This document shows positions 1-11,099 of a DNA stretch of 64,000 bases, piece by piece (position 1 is the stretch's first letter; the number at the start of each line of letters is the position of its first letter). The translations under genes were made by a program, and so were the position numbers. A model generated the notes under the pieces. That model had not been told where the DNA came from and searched no databases. It saw only the letters and a list, made by a program, of their open reading frames with translations. Source of the stretch: Fagopyrum homotropicum (lineage: Eukaryota; Streptophyta; Magnoliopsida; Caryophyllales; Polygonaceae); assembly GCA_033239125.1 (NCBI GenBank), contig BSWB01000003.1, positions 112,860,320-112,924,319 of the forward strand, in the 5' to 3' direction.

Positions 1-3000
1 CGGGCTTCAAACCACCCCACCAGAAGGACCGTCTCACATCCTTGTACATCTTACTCGCTCCAGGATGTACTGAGTATGGGGTAGCATGAGCCTCACCTAG
101 TATCCTCTGTCTCAACTCACTGTCTGACGGTACACAAACGTGATCCTGACGTCTCATCACTCCATCTGCACCAATAGTAAACTGTGGGGCCTCATCTCGA
201 GACATCCTGTCTCGGATCCTGGTCAAAGTAGGGCAAGTCTCCTGCTTCTGTCGGATCTCATCCAACAGATCAAGAAGTAACTCCATGGTAGACAACTGAC
301 CATCAGTATCGGGAAACTGAACCTCTATCTCCAACCAAGCCAAGTCCCTCTGCAACTGTGGCTGTACTGTCAACCGGGCTATCGCCCTCTCTCTAGGCGT
401 CTTCCGACTCAAAGCATCAGGTACCACATTCGCCTTTCCGGGGTGGTAAAGGATCTCAAGGTCGAAGTCCTTGATCAACTCTAACCACCGCCTCTGGCGG
501 TTATTCAACTCTCTCTGAGTGAATATGTACTTCAGACTCTTGTGGTCTGTAAAGATCTGACATGTCGCCCCATAGAGATAGTGACGCCAGATCTTAAGAG
601 CATGGACTACTGCAGCCAACTCTAGATCATGTGTGGGGTAGTTCTTCTCATACGTCTTCAACTGTCGAGACGCATAGGCTATGACCTTACCCCTCTGCAT
701 CAAGACACATCCCAAGCCCAGCTTGGATGCATCACTGTGTACCACAAAGTCATCAATACCCTCAGGCTGTGCTAAAATCGGAGCGGACGTCAATCTCCTC
801 TTCAGCTCCTCAAAACTCTGCTGACACGGCTCAGACCAGACAAACCGAGTGGTCTTCCTCAGAAGACAAGTAAGTGGTCGGGCAATCAAAGAGAACCCTT
901 CCACAAACCGGCGGTAGTAACCTGCTAAACCCAAAAAGCTGCGAACCTCCTTAACATTCTTAGGAGGTTGCCAAGAAGATACTGACTCGATCTTCGCCGG
1001 ATCGACCTTAATGCCCTCAGCAGTCACCACGTGTCCTAAGAAAGCCACCTCTGACATCCAAAACTCACACTTGGATAGCTTAGCATACAGCTGGCTATCC
1101 TGTAGAATCTGCAGTACTGTCCTCAAGTGTCCGGCATGCTCCTCCCGACTCCTAGAGTAGACTAGGATGTCGTCAATGAAGACCACTACAAACTGGTCTA
1201 AGAAGTCAATGAATATTCCATTCATCAACTCCATGAACACCGCTGGTGCATTAGTGAGCCTGAATGGCATCACTACAAACTCATAATGACCATACCTAGT
1301 CCGGAATGCCGTCTTAGGTATGTCCTGATCTCTCACCCTCAACTGGTGGTAACCTGACCTCAAGTCTATCCTCGAGAACACAGACGCTCCATGCAACTGG
1401 TCCAACAGGTCATCTATGCGCGGTAGTGGGTACTTGTTCTTGATAGTTACTTTGTTCAGCTCTTTGTAGTCTATGCACAGCCTCATCGATCCGTCCTTCT
1501 TCTTCACAAACAACACTGGCGCACCCCAAGGAGACACACTAGGGCGTATGAAACCCTTCTCTGCTAGCTCCTCTAACTGCTTCTTCAGCTCAAGCAGCTC
1601 TATAGGTGCCATACGGTATGGAGCCTTCGAGATAGGTCTCGTGCCCGGCTCCAAGTCAATGCTGAAATCAACGCTCCTCTGTGGGGGTAGTCCTGGCAGG
1701 TCATCACTGAATACCTCTACAAACTCGCATGCCACAGGTATCTCCTCTATAGTCAGGCTCTTGCTTTCCTTCATGGCATAACACCAGAAGGCTTCGCAAC
1801 CCTGGACTATCAGTCTCGCTGCTCTCACCGCACTGATAACTGTACCTGACTTTCCGAGGTCCCAACCTCGGAATATTACCCTATGACCCTCCTCCGTGGC
1901 AACGGTCACTGTCCTCCTACCAATGTCTAAGACTGCTCCGTGTTTCCTCATCCAGTCTATCCCTAAGATGACATCCTCATGAGCTAAGGGCATGACGAGA
2001 AAATTGACTAGCCAGTCTCGATCTTCCATGCGAACAGGACATCCAAAGATCTCTCTAGTCCCTCTTACCTTACTCCCATCAGGTAAGCCTATCATAAAAG
2101 GTATCCCCTCTACAGTAGCTAAGGACAACCTATCTACGCATGCATCAGATATGAAGGAGTGTGTAGCACCCGTATCAAATAAAACTCGTACAGGTAAGTC
2201 ATGAATCTGGATCGTACCTGTGGCAGTCGGTGCATCTGGCTGATCAGCATCTCTCAACTCAAACACTCGTGCCTGAGCTCCTCTAGTATCAGTCACACTA
2301 CCACGTCCTCTGCCCCGACCTGATCCCTGCATAGAACTCTGTGGTGGTGTGTGTCCTGAAGCCCGGTAAGACTGTTGCTGACTAGGAGCTCTGTACTGCT
2401 GCTGCTGACTAGGAGCTCTGTACTGCTGCTGCTGACTAGGAGCTCTGTACTGCTGCGGTATCTGTACACTCCCTGATAAGCCTGCAGGAGAAGAACCCTG
2501 CTGAGATGGAGCCTTGCCCTGACGGCAGAAGGCAGCTCTATGTCCAATCTTACCGCACTGGAAGCAAGTCACTGCTGGCTTCGTGCAGTTTGATCGGATA
2601 TGCCCATAGCTATTGCAGTTGTGGCACTGCAAGCCACCAGCTGAAGTCTGACCAGTAGCTGTATGACCCTGTCGCCCCTGAGTCTGTCCCCGTCCGAAAG
2701 CAGCTACTCCTGAACTACCACTAGCATAACCTGTCCTCTGCCGCTTATCCGACCTGTCTGACTGAGCAGCTCTCCTCGTCACTGGTTTGTCTCTCTCATA
2801 AGCAGATGCTCTATCCTGATAGTCTGACAGAGTCTCGCAGCGAAATCCTGCCAGATAGGAACGGGTACTCTCTCTCAATCTCCGAGAAAAGAGATAGACA
2901 TGCTGCTCCTCAGGAGGTGCAGCTGGTCCAAGCAGTGTCAGTTCCTTCTGGAATTTCTTGATGGCAGCAGCGATCGGGACGTCCTCAAATCCAGCCTCAA

Positions 3001-3787
3001 TGAAGTCCTGGAATTTCTCTCTCCTCAACAAAACAGGGCAGTATCTGTCTCTAACAATGCTCCTCATCTGCTCCCAACTGGTGACTCGACTTCGCATGGT
3101 CCGCCACCAGGAATGAGCATCTCCAGTGAAGCAGGTCTGCACCAAGTCTACCTGCCGATCCTTTGGGCAGCGTATTGCCTCTAACGCAGTCTCTACCTGC
3201 CCAATCCAGTGCTCCACCTCCAATCCTATCTCTCCATTATATGAGGGGACCTTCTGAGAGTTGAAAGCCTTCAACCACTCATCTGGCCTCGGTGCTCTAG
3301 TCCCAATAGGCGCTCTATCCGCCACAACTCTCCTCTCAGGTACAGCTGGCACCTGACGCGCTTCCTGTGTCACCTGGACAGATCTAACCGGTACTGGGGG
3401 TACCTGGTTAAGTCTCTCTGTCCTAGCAGCCTCCTCCCTACGCTCAACGTAGGCTCGGTACTCTCTATACTCAGTCGCTCCAATGGAAACACGTCCTGAA
3501 TCTGTCGAACGTGCTCTCTGTGCTCCAGACCTAGCAACGGTCTCGTTCCTGACCTCAGGACCAACACTCTCAGCTACTTCCTCCACTCCAGCCTCTGGCA
3601 TGATCACTGCTGGGGGATCCTCTCGTGGAGCTCGACCTCGACCTCGACCTCGGGCTAGTGAGGGTCTACCTCCACGGCCGCGTCCTCTAACTGTAGGGGC
3701 CCTATCTCCCCTACCTGGTCCAGCTGGAGGGAGAGGTGGACGACCTCTGCCTCGACCAGTAACTAGCGTAGCTCTAGTACGTGCCAT
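1..3787 (-). CDS. gag-pol polyprotein of TE-A (open to window edge, at least 1262 codons)
   Basis: Starts at the ATG at 3787-3785 (M-A-R-T-R-A), followed by an Arg/Gly/Pro-rich stretch, then a gag region. Two CCHC knuckles follow: one at about 2626-2585 (C-H-N-C..H..C) and one at about 2566-2525 (C-F-Q-C-G-K-x-G-H..C). The protease active site DTGA is at 2176-2165. RT has the metal-binding FIDD at 1180-1169. RNase H shows the TDHKSL and DASKLG motifs. The frame reaches the integrase N-terminal region before the window ends. I find no stop between 3787 and 1, so gag and pol are one continuous frame, as is usual for Tekay elements. One RT motif residue is altered: FRLTNAP rather than FGLTNAP. 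The product would make virus-like particles, copy the RNA and integrate it. Whether it is active cannot be judged without the missing 3' part. Confidence 0.92.
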   Translation of the reverse strand, partial: MARTRATLVTGRGRGRPPLPPAGPGRGDRAPTVRGRGRGGRPSLARGRGRGRAPREDPPAVIMPEAGVEEVAESVGPEVRNETVARSGAQRARSTDSGRVSIGATEYREYRAYVERREEAARTERLNQVPPVPVRSVQVTQEARQVPAVPERRVVADRAPIGTRAPRPDEWLKAFNSQKVPSYNGEIGLEVEHWIGQVETALEAIRCPKDRQVDLVQTCFTGDAHSWWRTMRSRVTSWEQMRSIVRDRYCPVLLRREKFQDFIEAGFEDVPIAAAIKKFQKELTLLGPAAPPEEQHVYLFSRRLRESTRSYLAGFRCETLSDYQDRASAYERDKPVTRRAAQSDRSDKRQRTGYASGSSGVAAFGRGQTQGRQGHTATGQTSAGGLQCHNCNSYGHIRSNCTKPAVTCFQCGKIGHRAAFCRQGKAPSQQGSSPAGLSGSVQIPQQYRAPSQQQQYRAPSQQQQYRAPSQQQSYRASGHTPPQSSMQGSGRGRGRGSVTDTRGAQARVFELRDADQPDAPTATGTIQIHDLPVRVLFDTGATHSFISDACVDRLSLATVEGIPFMIGLPDGSKVRGTREIFGCPVRMEDRDWLVNFLVMPLAHEDVILGIDWMRKHGAVLDIGRRTVTVATEEGHRVIFRGWDLGKSGTVISAVRAARLIVQGCEAFWCYAMKESKSLTIEEIPVACEFVEVFSDDLPGLPPQRSVDFSIDLEPGTRPISKAPYRMAPIELLELKKQLEELAEKGFIRPSVSPWGAPVLFVKKKDGSMRLCIDYKELNKVTIKNKYPLPRIDDLLDQLHGASVFSRIDLRSGYHQLRVRDQDIPKTAFRTRYGHYEFVVMPFRLTNAPAVFMELMNGIFIDFLDQFVVVFIDDILVYSRSREEHAGHLRTVLQILQDSQLYAKLSKCEFWMSEVAFLGHVVTAEGIKVDPAKIESVSSWQPPKNVKEVRSFLGLAGYYRRFVEGFSLIARPLTCLLRKTTRFVWSEPCQQSFEELKRRLTSAPILAQPEGIDDFVVHSDASKLGLGCVLMQRGKVIAYASRQLKTYEKNYPTHDLELAAVVHALKIWRHYLYGATCQIFTDHKSLKYIFTQRELNNRQRRWLELIKDFDLEILYHPGKANVVPDALSRKTPRERAIARLTVQPQLQRDLAWLEIEVQFPDTDGQLSTMELLLDLLDEIRQKQETCPTLTRIRDRMSRDEAPQFTIGADGVMRRQDHVCVPSDSELRQRILGEAHATPYSVHPGASKMYKDVRRSFWWGGLKP
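2378..2458 (-). repeat. 27-bp tandem repeat in TE-A gag (Gln-rich nonapeptide)
   Basis: About three copies of a 27-base unit encode Q-Y-R-A-P-S-Q-Q-Q on the minus strand, between the zinc knuckle and the protease. A less regular version of this repeat sits at the same place in TE-B (about 16815-16870). Confidence 0.85.
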
Positions 3788-4041
3788 CTGCGCAAGAATA
3801 ATAACTATAATTACTACTAGCCGAAAGTCCAAAAGTCCAACTACAGTAATCTAAAGTCCAACTAAGCATACTGAGATCCGCGGTAGTAGTGGTGGTCAGC
3901 CGTACTTTTCTATTCCCAACCAGACTATGCATGCATTTAAAACCAAAACTTTTCTTTTTAAACTCAGATCACTTTTCGGGTTCTGCTTAAAACTTATTCG
4001 GTCTTTCAGAAGATTTCAAGTGCCATTGTTGCCAACCTAGA

Positions 4042-4053
4042 GCTCTGATACCA
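4042..4053 (-). other. Primer binding site of TE-A (initiator-Met tRNA type)
   Basis: On the minus strand this reads TGGTATCAGAGC, the usual plant primer site complementary to the 3' end of initiator methionine tRNA. It lies three bases downstream of the LTR end (GGGTGTTACA). The same arrangement occurs in TE-B at 18463-18452. Confidence 0.9.
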
Positions 4054-4056
4054 TGT

Positions 4057-6196
4057 TGTAACACCCCAAATTCTCAGAACTCGGAGTATTACTGGTTAGG
4101 ACCTCACAATGAGTCCCGACCTCAGTTTGACAACAACATTACTAGGACCTTGCAACAAGACACAAATAAAGAAACCGAAATTCATAAAAACCATATTTTT
4201 AGAGTAATGAATGCAACACTGTCTAGCAGCCTACAATACTTAAACAAGAGAAAAGAACAACTGTCTTAACCAACAGAAAGGAAAGACAAAACAACCCCAA
4301 CCCCGCTCTAAGGAGTACGGAGACCCGGCTGACCACTACTTCCGGATTACTCAGCTGCTGATCTAACCTGCGGTAAATCTAAAACAACAACAAGAAGAAC
4401 CGTTAGCTAGTTATCTAAATATTAGCAGAATAATAGCAGCACAAACACACTCAGATAAACATAAACACTCAGCATGCTTTCAAACAAGTCCGTTTTATTA
4501 TCTTGCTTTAATTTACTTATTCACTCTAGTGATACTTATTTTGTGACACGAGGGATTCCCAAACCTCGCCTCCGTCCCCGTGTAACCATCAGGAATGGAT
4601 CCGATGCACCTCACCTTGTACCTGCATGGTTTGGGTATAGAGAACCTCCCAGTCTCCTGTCAGAGCTGGGCAGTGATGTCACGGCCCGTTATACATACAC
4701 TTGGGCCTTAAACGTAAAAACAGTCGTCCTAGCAAGTTATTATTATTAAATCAAGCAATAGCACACACCACTACTATCACTCAACTAACACTCAGAAACT
4801 GGCTAAGTAAGTCGGAAGGACTTACCTGAGTCAAAACACTCTATCACTCCTCAGATAGTCCGAACTCGTGGTAACTCAAGTGCCTGTCAAATAAGACAAG
4901 TGTATCAAAACACATCTCGCTGTCCAACCTCTTGCGAAGGAATTACGGAAAAACAACCCTCTCATGGTAAAAGACCATTTTACCCCTGGTACCGAAAGTT
5001 CTCAAAGTTCACTCTTGAATCCTACTAAATTCCTTTTAGGATTTGTTCTCTAAGATTAGTCTCTCTCTCTCTGACAGTTTTTCTTATAAATTATAAGTTA
5101 TAGCTCGGACCACTTTACTCTTACCTAGGTATATATATATATACGTACAACCCTAACTTTTCCTTCAACTCGTATACTTATGTAACTATTCAGTACTTGC
5201 ATATATATATCTCTAGATTTCTATTTTACTCATTTCATACTGTTAAAAATATATATATGTACCTACATATACCACTATATATACCACTATATCTTCCCCA
5301 TCTATATCCAACTCGTACACATACATTTATATACCTTCACCCTCCTATACGTATATATATATTTATACGTTCAAAAATTCTCACAAGTAGGTGTATAACT
5401 ACACATCCGGCACACATTCTAACCCATAACCCCAACTCGAAACACACTGTTTTTCACGAGAGCTTACCTATTGCAGGTTTCCGGGTTCTCCTTTCCGGGT
5501 GTTGTAGCGCAGCAGAGGTGTAGCACGTCCTTGTCCGGCCTGTAAACTGGTTCGAAGAGCTCACCACCGCGCAGTACTGGAGCCCTCGTCGGCTGCAAGG
5601 GAACAGGGCTGGTGCACCGTTCTTCTGAAGGGAATCGTGCCTGGTTTGCGCCACCGATGAACAGAGGGGTAGTTAGTGCTGCTGCTGCGCCCAGCGGAAC
5701 AGAAAGAGGGAAGAAAGGAAGGGGACGACTCACCTTGCCACCTGCTTCTACGCTGGTCCAGGAGGGCGGCGACGGCTCTCCAGTGGAACTCGCAACGGCT
5801 GCGGAAAGGTAAGTTTAATTCCGGCCGTTCGAAACAGAAAAGAGGGTGGGGAGAGATGGACGGGGTCGTGGCTAACCTGGATAGTCGACAAGGCCGGCGG
5901 CGACAGGCCTGGTGGCGGAGGCGGCGACGGCGTGTTACGGGCTGCTCACTAGCGCTTGATTCCAGCGTGCAGAAGGTAGGCGGCGTCGACGAGGTGCAGA
6001 AGGTAGGGAGAGATGGGTAGCGACAGGTTAAAGAGCGTACAGGACTTGGCTTACGTGATTAGGAGGCTGATTAGTTGTTTAGGTTTAGAGTATAAGATTG
6101 GGCCGGCTGATACATATCTGGGCCACATTAAAATGGGCCTGCTCACTACCTATTGAAAGGCTGAACGAATTATTAAAAATCCGTACGGAAATTACC
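4057..6196 (-). repeat. 5' LTR of TE-A
   Basis: The inner end is sharp: plus-strand TGTAACACCCC at 4057, next to the primer site. The outer end is placed near 6196 by similarity with the TE-B LTR end (TE-B ..CGGATATTACA, here CGGAAATTAC), but an extension to about 6240 cannot be excluded. It contains a block at about 4545-4720 (CGAGGGATTC..GTGATGTCACGGCCCG) shared with the TE-B LTR (18960-19110) and, in reverse, with the TE-E LTR (54480-54650). AT-rich (TA) tracts at 5130-5370 may hold the minus-strand promoter TATA region. No gene seen inside. Confidence 0.8.
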
Positions 6197-6429
6197 CGTA
6201 CGGAGTATTTACGGTTTACAAGATTTTATAATTTTACAAATCAAGTCCCTAAAATTTTTTTTTAGAATTATAGTATCGTTTTATATTATTTAAAAAAAAA
6301 AGTTTGGCGGATCGGAGTCCGGTTCGATCCGGTATTAAACGGGGTTTGAAATTCTCGGTTATTACAAATACCTTTGATGTGAAAACGTAGAGAAGCGAAC
6401 TCAAAAATAAAAAACAACAGTGTACGCAC

Positions 6430-7852
6430 CGCATTCGTAATTATGGATAGAGCTTTGACCTGAAGCTGTGATAAGCTTCCCAAATTCCTCAAAATTGTCT
6501 AAAGACCAAGCTTCATGTCCTGCACAGTGAAGGTAAAATGATGTTATAACCCTTAATAAAGGGAGTAATATAAAACATCTCATTGATAAAGACTAACCTT
6601 TCTTAACACGAGTGTTTTCTGAAAAATAATGCTCTGCTCTTCGAGCAAGAACATGATTTAGCTTACCTTGTTAACAATAAAAGGATGAGAATGAAGTCAT
6701 GAACAAATGAAGAACTAAGCTTATTCAAAGAAATTTTTTTGAGGTCCAAAGATGTGGCTCTGCTTAGTAGTCACATATAACAACTTTGTAGTCTTATTGA
6801 TTAGATTTCCTAACATACTAGAGTTTATATCCATACAACCTCTAATTTTGTACCTTAAATGGTACGTACTATACTTAATTGATCAGCAGAAGCTGGAATA
6901 GGGAGGAGAATAAAAGCGCATAGATTTTCTATATTGTTGAGAACAATTTCAAAAATGTATTTAATCGGTGACTTGTGTATTTCTGGGGCAGAAAAAAAAA
7001 AGTTACAAATACTGGATTGAAATAATACTTCTATACACCGCCAATCAATTGTAAAAACATGAAAAAAGTAGGCATAAAAATTACTAGGATTAGTGCTACT
7101 TGGTAGGGAGAAATGGATGCACAAATGTTCATAGTCCTGACCATTAGATAGAACAGGATGCGTGTCAAGTTGATTCGAAGCGCTGCAACATGGAAAAGAA
7201 AGAACTGATGAGTTATGAATTTACATAGAGATTCAAAGGATAAAAATAACCAATGACTGAATTTGAATCTAAGTTTTTGAAACCTTTTCATGGATATGTT
7301 TTAAAGGTTCACCTTATGTTCTTGTAACTCATACCATAAATATAGCACAACTCCTTTCCGCTCTCATATTTTCCGGTTCAAAACAAAGAGTCGTAATTAT
7401 GAGGTTGTCATTTTCAGTTTTCTAAGATGTAGTATGATGGTAAAATTCAAAATGTGAGAAAATTCTATAAGAAGATTGGAAGTTTTGTAGAATAATCACA
7501 ATTAATCGATTCAATCTTTCAGTGTTGCATCTCATTAACGTATATATATGCTACCTTTTGATAATGGTTAAGCTAATGTTGGTGGCACGTAATCCAACAC
7601 CATGATTATAGAAATTTCATGCGGCTTAACAAGGGTAGAGGTATTACCCGAGCAGGACCTCCGCTGCCTCTCGGCATTCAACAACACGACGATTGTACCC
7701 ATTGTTGCTGGTTAAAGCATGCTTCAAGCCTAAACAAGCCAATAATATTTTGTATGCCTTCTTAACTCCATTTTTTCGCTTTTTTTGGCTTCTGGAGGGT
7801 GTATAAGCTTGTATTCTTTGGTCTACACAAAAAGTACTATTTGAAGCTATTT
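6430..7852 (-). pseudogene. Possible exons of an unidentified broken nuclear gene
   Basis: I do not recognise the gene. Three minus-strand stretches look like exons. The first, 7852-7640, is open throughout, with an AG acceptor and a GTAATA donor; it contains KILLACLGLKHAL and EAAEVL. The second, about 7182-7085, follows a good TTGCAG acceptor but has no clear donor. The third, 6519-6430, lies between a GTGCAG acceptor and a GTGCGT donor and encodes HEAWSLDNFEEFGKL and more. They are separated by AT-rich DNA like plant introns. No start or end was found, so this is more likely a gene fragment carried by, or left between, transposons than a working gene. It could also be chance. Confidence 0.3.
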
Positions 7853-7859
7853 TCACTAC

Positions 7860-9596
7860 TGCCTTCTGATCTTTGTATTGTATATAATATACTACAAATC
7901 TTATTAAAAGGAGCAGGAAAAATTCAATATAACATTGCCTTGCAGTCCATAAATGTTAGGCAACCATAGCTTGAAAGCAGTATAGCCGATTGGTCCATAA
8001 TTTCATTATTCAAACCTAAGTACTCGTTTTCAATCATCCTAGGATAAGAAGAAAGGTCACATTGTGGTGGAGATACTATTAATTTATCACACATGTTTAG
8101 TTGTTATTCTTCTTTTAATGCTTCATTTACAGTAAGTTAGTACAAGAAGGGATAGCAAGCTTGTGGAACCCCAAAGAAACAGGAAACTTCAGCTACACAT
8201 TTCACTCTATTTTAATGAACCTACTTGCATGGAAGAATAACTGCTCTATTTTTGTCATTTAATTTTCATGTTTGCAATGTCTATTTTCATTTGCTTTTCC
8301 AGCACCATCTATTATGTTTCTCTCAAACATTATTGAATCAATAAAGAGAACAATGCTAACCAAATATAAATAAAGAACACAATCTGAAGAACAAAACTGA
8401 ATGGAGCTTAACAACATCAACAAAAGCATTAGTTTCATCAAATGGGCTTTGCTGCAATTTTTTATGTAAGCTAATTTCAATGTCTAAAATTAACACACTA
8501 ATATTGAACTATCACTATCACTTACTATCACTATCATAAGCTTAACACACTAATATCAAACCATCAGGATAAAGGTAGAGATTGGAAATCCGGACATGAA
8601 TCCAACAACAGGTTCTTTAGATATGAGAATTGAGGAAAAAAAAAACAGAATCAAAACAACAACAAGCAACACAAACAAGCTAGGAAAGTCCATCACAAAT
8701 ACATATGTTCAAAAATTAAAAAAAAAACAGAATCAATTGTTACCATATGGAGAATAGACGCTCAAGTGAATTGGAATGTTTGAAATTTGATTTGATTTTC
8801 CAGTTATCCGATCAGTTTTGTCTTCAATTACTTTACGGACAGAATTTGTACAAGTAGCAAAAGATATCCATTAACACCAAAACTAAAACACTAAAATAGT
8901 GCCAAAATAAGCCAAAAACTGTCAATTTTTGGCAGCAAGATTGCTGCTCATTTTTCAACAACAAGCCAACAACTCATCTGTCATTTTTAGCAACAACTCA
9001 ACAAGCAAAATCGGTCATTTGTTACAGATTTATTTGCTGTCATTTTTAAGCAGCAACTCAACAAGCAAAATCAATTTCTCGGATTAGGCTTTGTTACAAA
9101 TTCATCTGTCATTTTCACATTTACTTTCTTTCTTTCTTGTTTTAAATTTTTACTCTTTGTAGCACATACCATACAAAATTTATATGATACTAATTGATGG
9201 TCCCTTGCAGTGATTGAAGAGGTAAATGCATATTGAAATATTAAATTTACAACTATATTAGAAAGATCACTTATTCACGTATAAGATTAAGGGATACTAT
9301 GAATAAAGTAAGTGCTAGTGTGCTGTCATTTTACAGATTTATTTCTATTTTTGCTAGTGTTATTGTCCTAGATAAGACAAAATTACCACTTACCAAATCT
9401 CCTTATTACACAATGGTAGAGGGTATATAAACCTCATTCATTTTTCCTCTCTTTTTGCCCCTTCAAATTCAATCCCTTCAATTGGATATTTTTCCTTCTG
9501 CAATTGATTATTGGTAATCTAATTTCTTGGATTAGGCTTTGTACATTTGATTGGTTGACATTTTTCTGATCCTAGGGTTTACAACTTTCAACAAAG
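7860..9596. other. AT-rich DNA without recognisable gene
   Basis: No coding region supported. It holds short direct repeats (TTAACACACTAATAT at about 8491 and 8543; see also 8980-9072) and poly-A/T tracts. It is probably old, decayed transposon sequence. Confidence 0.5.
8980..9072. repeat. Imperfect 59-60 bp direct repeat
   Basis: The phrase GTCATTTTTAGCAACAACTC plus CAACAAGCAAAATC at 8980-9012 recurs with small changes at 9039-9072. Related fragments of the same phrase (ATTCATCTGTCATTTT, GGATTAGGCTTTGT) occur at 9080-9115 and 9520-9545. Confidence 0.7.
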
Positions 9597-9764
9597 ATGG
9601 AGCAAGTAAACGAAGAGTTATAATTCGCGAAATCAGAGATCGAGACACTCAAATTCACAGTGAATAGAAAGGAATTGAGGATCAAACACCTGATTTCAAC
9701 CAACATCAAGCTAAAAATCTATTATGATGAAATCCTAAGGAAACTAGAAGAGGAAAATTGTTGA
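9597..9764 (+). pseudogene. Scrap of a coiled-coil protein gene, with an early in-frame stop
   Basis: A 56-codon frame from ATG at 9597 to TGA at 9762 has one in-frame TAA at codon 9. The peptide is rich in Glu, Lys and Leu with heptad-like spacing (ENSEIETLKF-type, ILRKLEEEN at the end), as in coiled coils. It follows a TATA-like, TC-rich stretch (9425-9500). Not assigned to a family; it may be part of a non-autonomous transposon's captured sequence. Confidence 0.35.
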
Positions 9765-10640
9765 CTTAAAAGGGCTATCAAACATAAGGATCCAAAACAA
9801 GCCCTAAAAAGTCAGCACCTATGCATAACTTCAACAGTGATTGAAATACTAAACAGAAGCATAACTTTGAAAGAAGCCCTAAACAAAGAGGATAACTTCA
9901 ACCCCTAATTTTCACAGCACATTCCAAAAAGGGAGCATAACTTTAAAACTTAAATTTGAAGTCTAGATGAAATCCTATACAAATTTAAAGCTTAAAAGCC
10001 ACCACAACATCCACCAAATATGTCGTAAACAAAGTCTAAACATATTTCAATCAATTACCCAAAAAAAACTAACATTGAATATTCGAGCCTCAATCATCGA
10101 TTAAAGAAGAACAGAGAATGCAGAAACAAGAAACTACAACTAACACCTGTTGTTTAATGTGAATAAATAAAAGAACCAAGGAACCATAAACTGCAAACAG
10201 ACATGTCGAGAACTAACTTTTGATCTTTACAACCAATTTATCATACTAGAAGCCAAAAGTTGCATTAGCAAGTAAAGGGAAAAGATGAAGACTTTACCTC
10301 ATATTCGAATTAGGGCTCAAAGTGATTTTTGAAGGACCAATTGAAGCAACATCTACCACCCGCTTGACTTGAATCAACCAATTGAACCCTAAATCTTGAA
10401 GAGAGATATTTGTGGAGTTAGCTATGGCGCACGACTAAAAGATGAATTCAAGTTACAGAAAGCGACTCTACCTCAGATTTGATCAGGGTTAAGATCGATA
10501 TATTCTTCAAAGAGGAGTTAGATCGAAGTTATGCTAAGTCGTGCAGCAAAAGAACCTTAGAAATCGTCGAGCTGATTACGGTGAACGTGGTTTGCGAAGG
10601 CGCACAATGAAATTCAGAGTTGGAGCTCAATCAATCAAAG
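9765..10640. other. No gene recognised
   Basis: AT-rich sequence with no supported frame. Some stretches (10300-10640) look like a plant leader region, but nothing identifies them. Confidence 0.45.
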
Positions 10641-10659
10641 TTTTAGTGGTAATAGCTAG

Positions 10660-11010
10660 GGTTCGTGTAAAGAAAATTAGAGTTACAAATATGCCGGGCG
10701 TGTAGACTCCTCTTCCCAAATATTGTGACCAGATATAGATATAACCGTATAGACCGGGCGTTGATAAAAAGCAAATAAATAAAAAAAAGACTTTTATAAG
10801 CCGGTTTTGGAATGATCCGGGTTTTTGAGTTAGCAAATAAACCGGACGTACAATATATTGGATTATTTGAATGTTTATGACTTTATTTAGCTAAGTGTAT
10901 AACCCGGACACAAAGTACATCCGGATTATAACAATTCAACCATTCTATTTCTAACTTTATAACTCGGGTTTTAACCGTCCGGATTATATCTAACGGTATA
11001 TAAACCCAAA
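10660..11010. repeat. Region with repeated CCGG-type motifs, possible subterminal repeats of a DNA transposon
   Basis: Motifs such as GCCGGGCG, ACCGGGCG, AACCGGACG, AACCCGGAC and CATCCGGATTATA recur at irregular spacing in both orientations. Clusters like this occur in the subterminal regions of cut-and-paste elements. No terminal inverted repeats or target duplication were found, so the assignment is tentative. Confidence 0.35.
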
Positions 11011-11099
11011 TTTGTAGTATTGAGAATAGACCATGATGTAGGGTGTCGACGATGTTTCTCACACTCTCAGGGTCCAATCAAGTTACGATCGATCTATCA

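Larger units (their letters stand above)
1..6196 (-). mobile_element. TE-A: Ty3/gypsy LTR retrotransposon (Tekay/Del-type chromovirus), 3' part outside window
   Basis: Minus-strand element. It has a 5' LTR (4057-6196), a primer binding site and a gag-pol frame running off the left edge. Domain order seen from the element 5' end: gag with two zinc knuckles, aspartic protease, reverse transcriptase, RNase H and the start of the integrase zinc finger. The protein and LTR layout match TE-B, whose integrase ends in a chromodomain of the Tekay/Del type, so TE-A is assigned to the same clade by homology; its own chromodomain lies outside the window. The coding frame is unbroken, unlike the other retroelements here, so it looks young. 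Target-site duplication cannot be checked because the 3' LTR is not in the window. Confidence 0.93.

Noticed and set aside
1473..1781. A 102-codon plus-strand frame repeated at 15915-16223
   Set aside because: Antisense shadow of the conserved RT coding region in TE-A and TE-B.
5454..6020. Several overlapping GC-rich frames
   Set aside because: Part of the TE-A LTR, no recognisable protein, no conservation with the TE-B LTR.
6302..6358. GGTTCGATCC with flanking pairs looking like a tRNA T-arm
   Set aside because: No matching A-box, acceptor stem or cloverleaf could be built upstream; chance or a decayed repeat.
8980..9110. Considered as a CRISPR-like array
   Set aside because: Only two imperfect copies with no regular spacers, in plant DNA.
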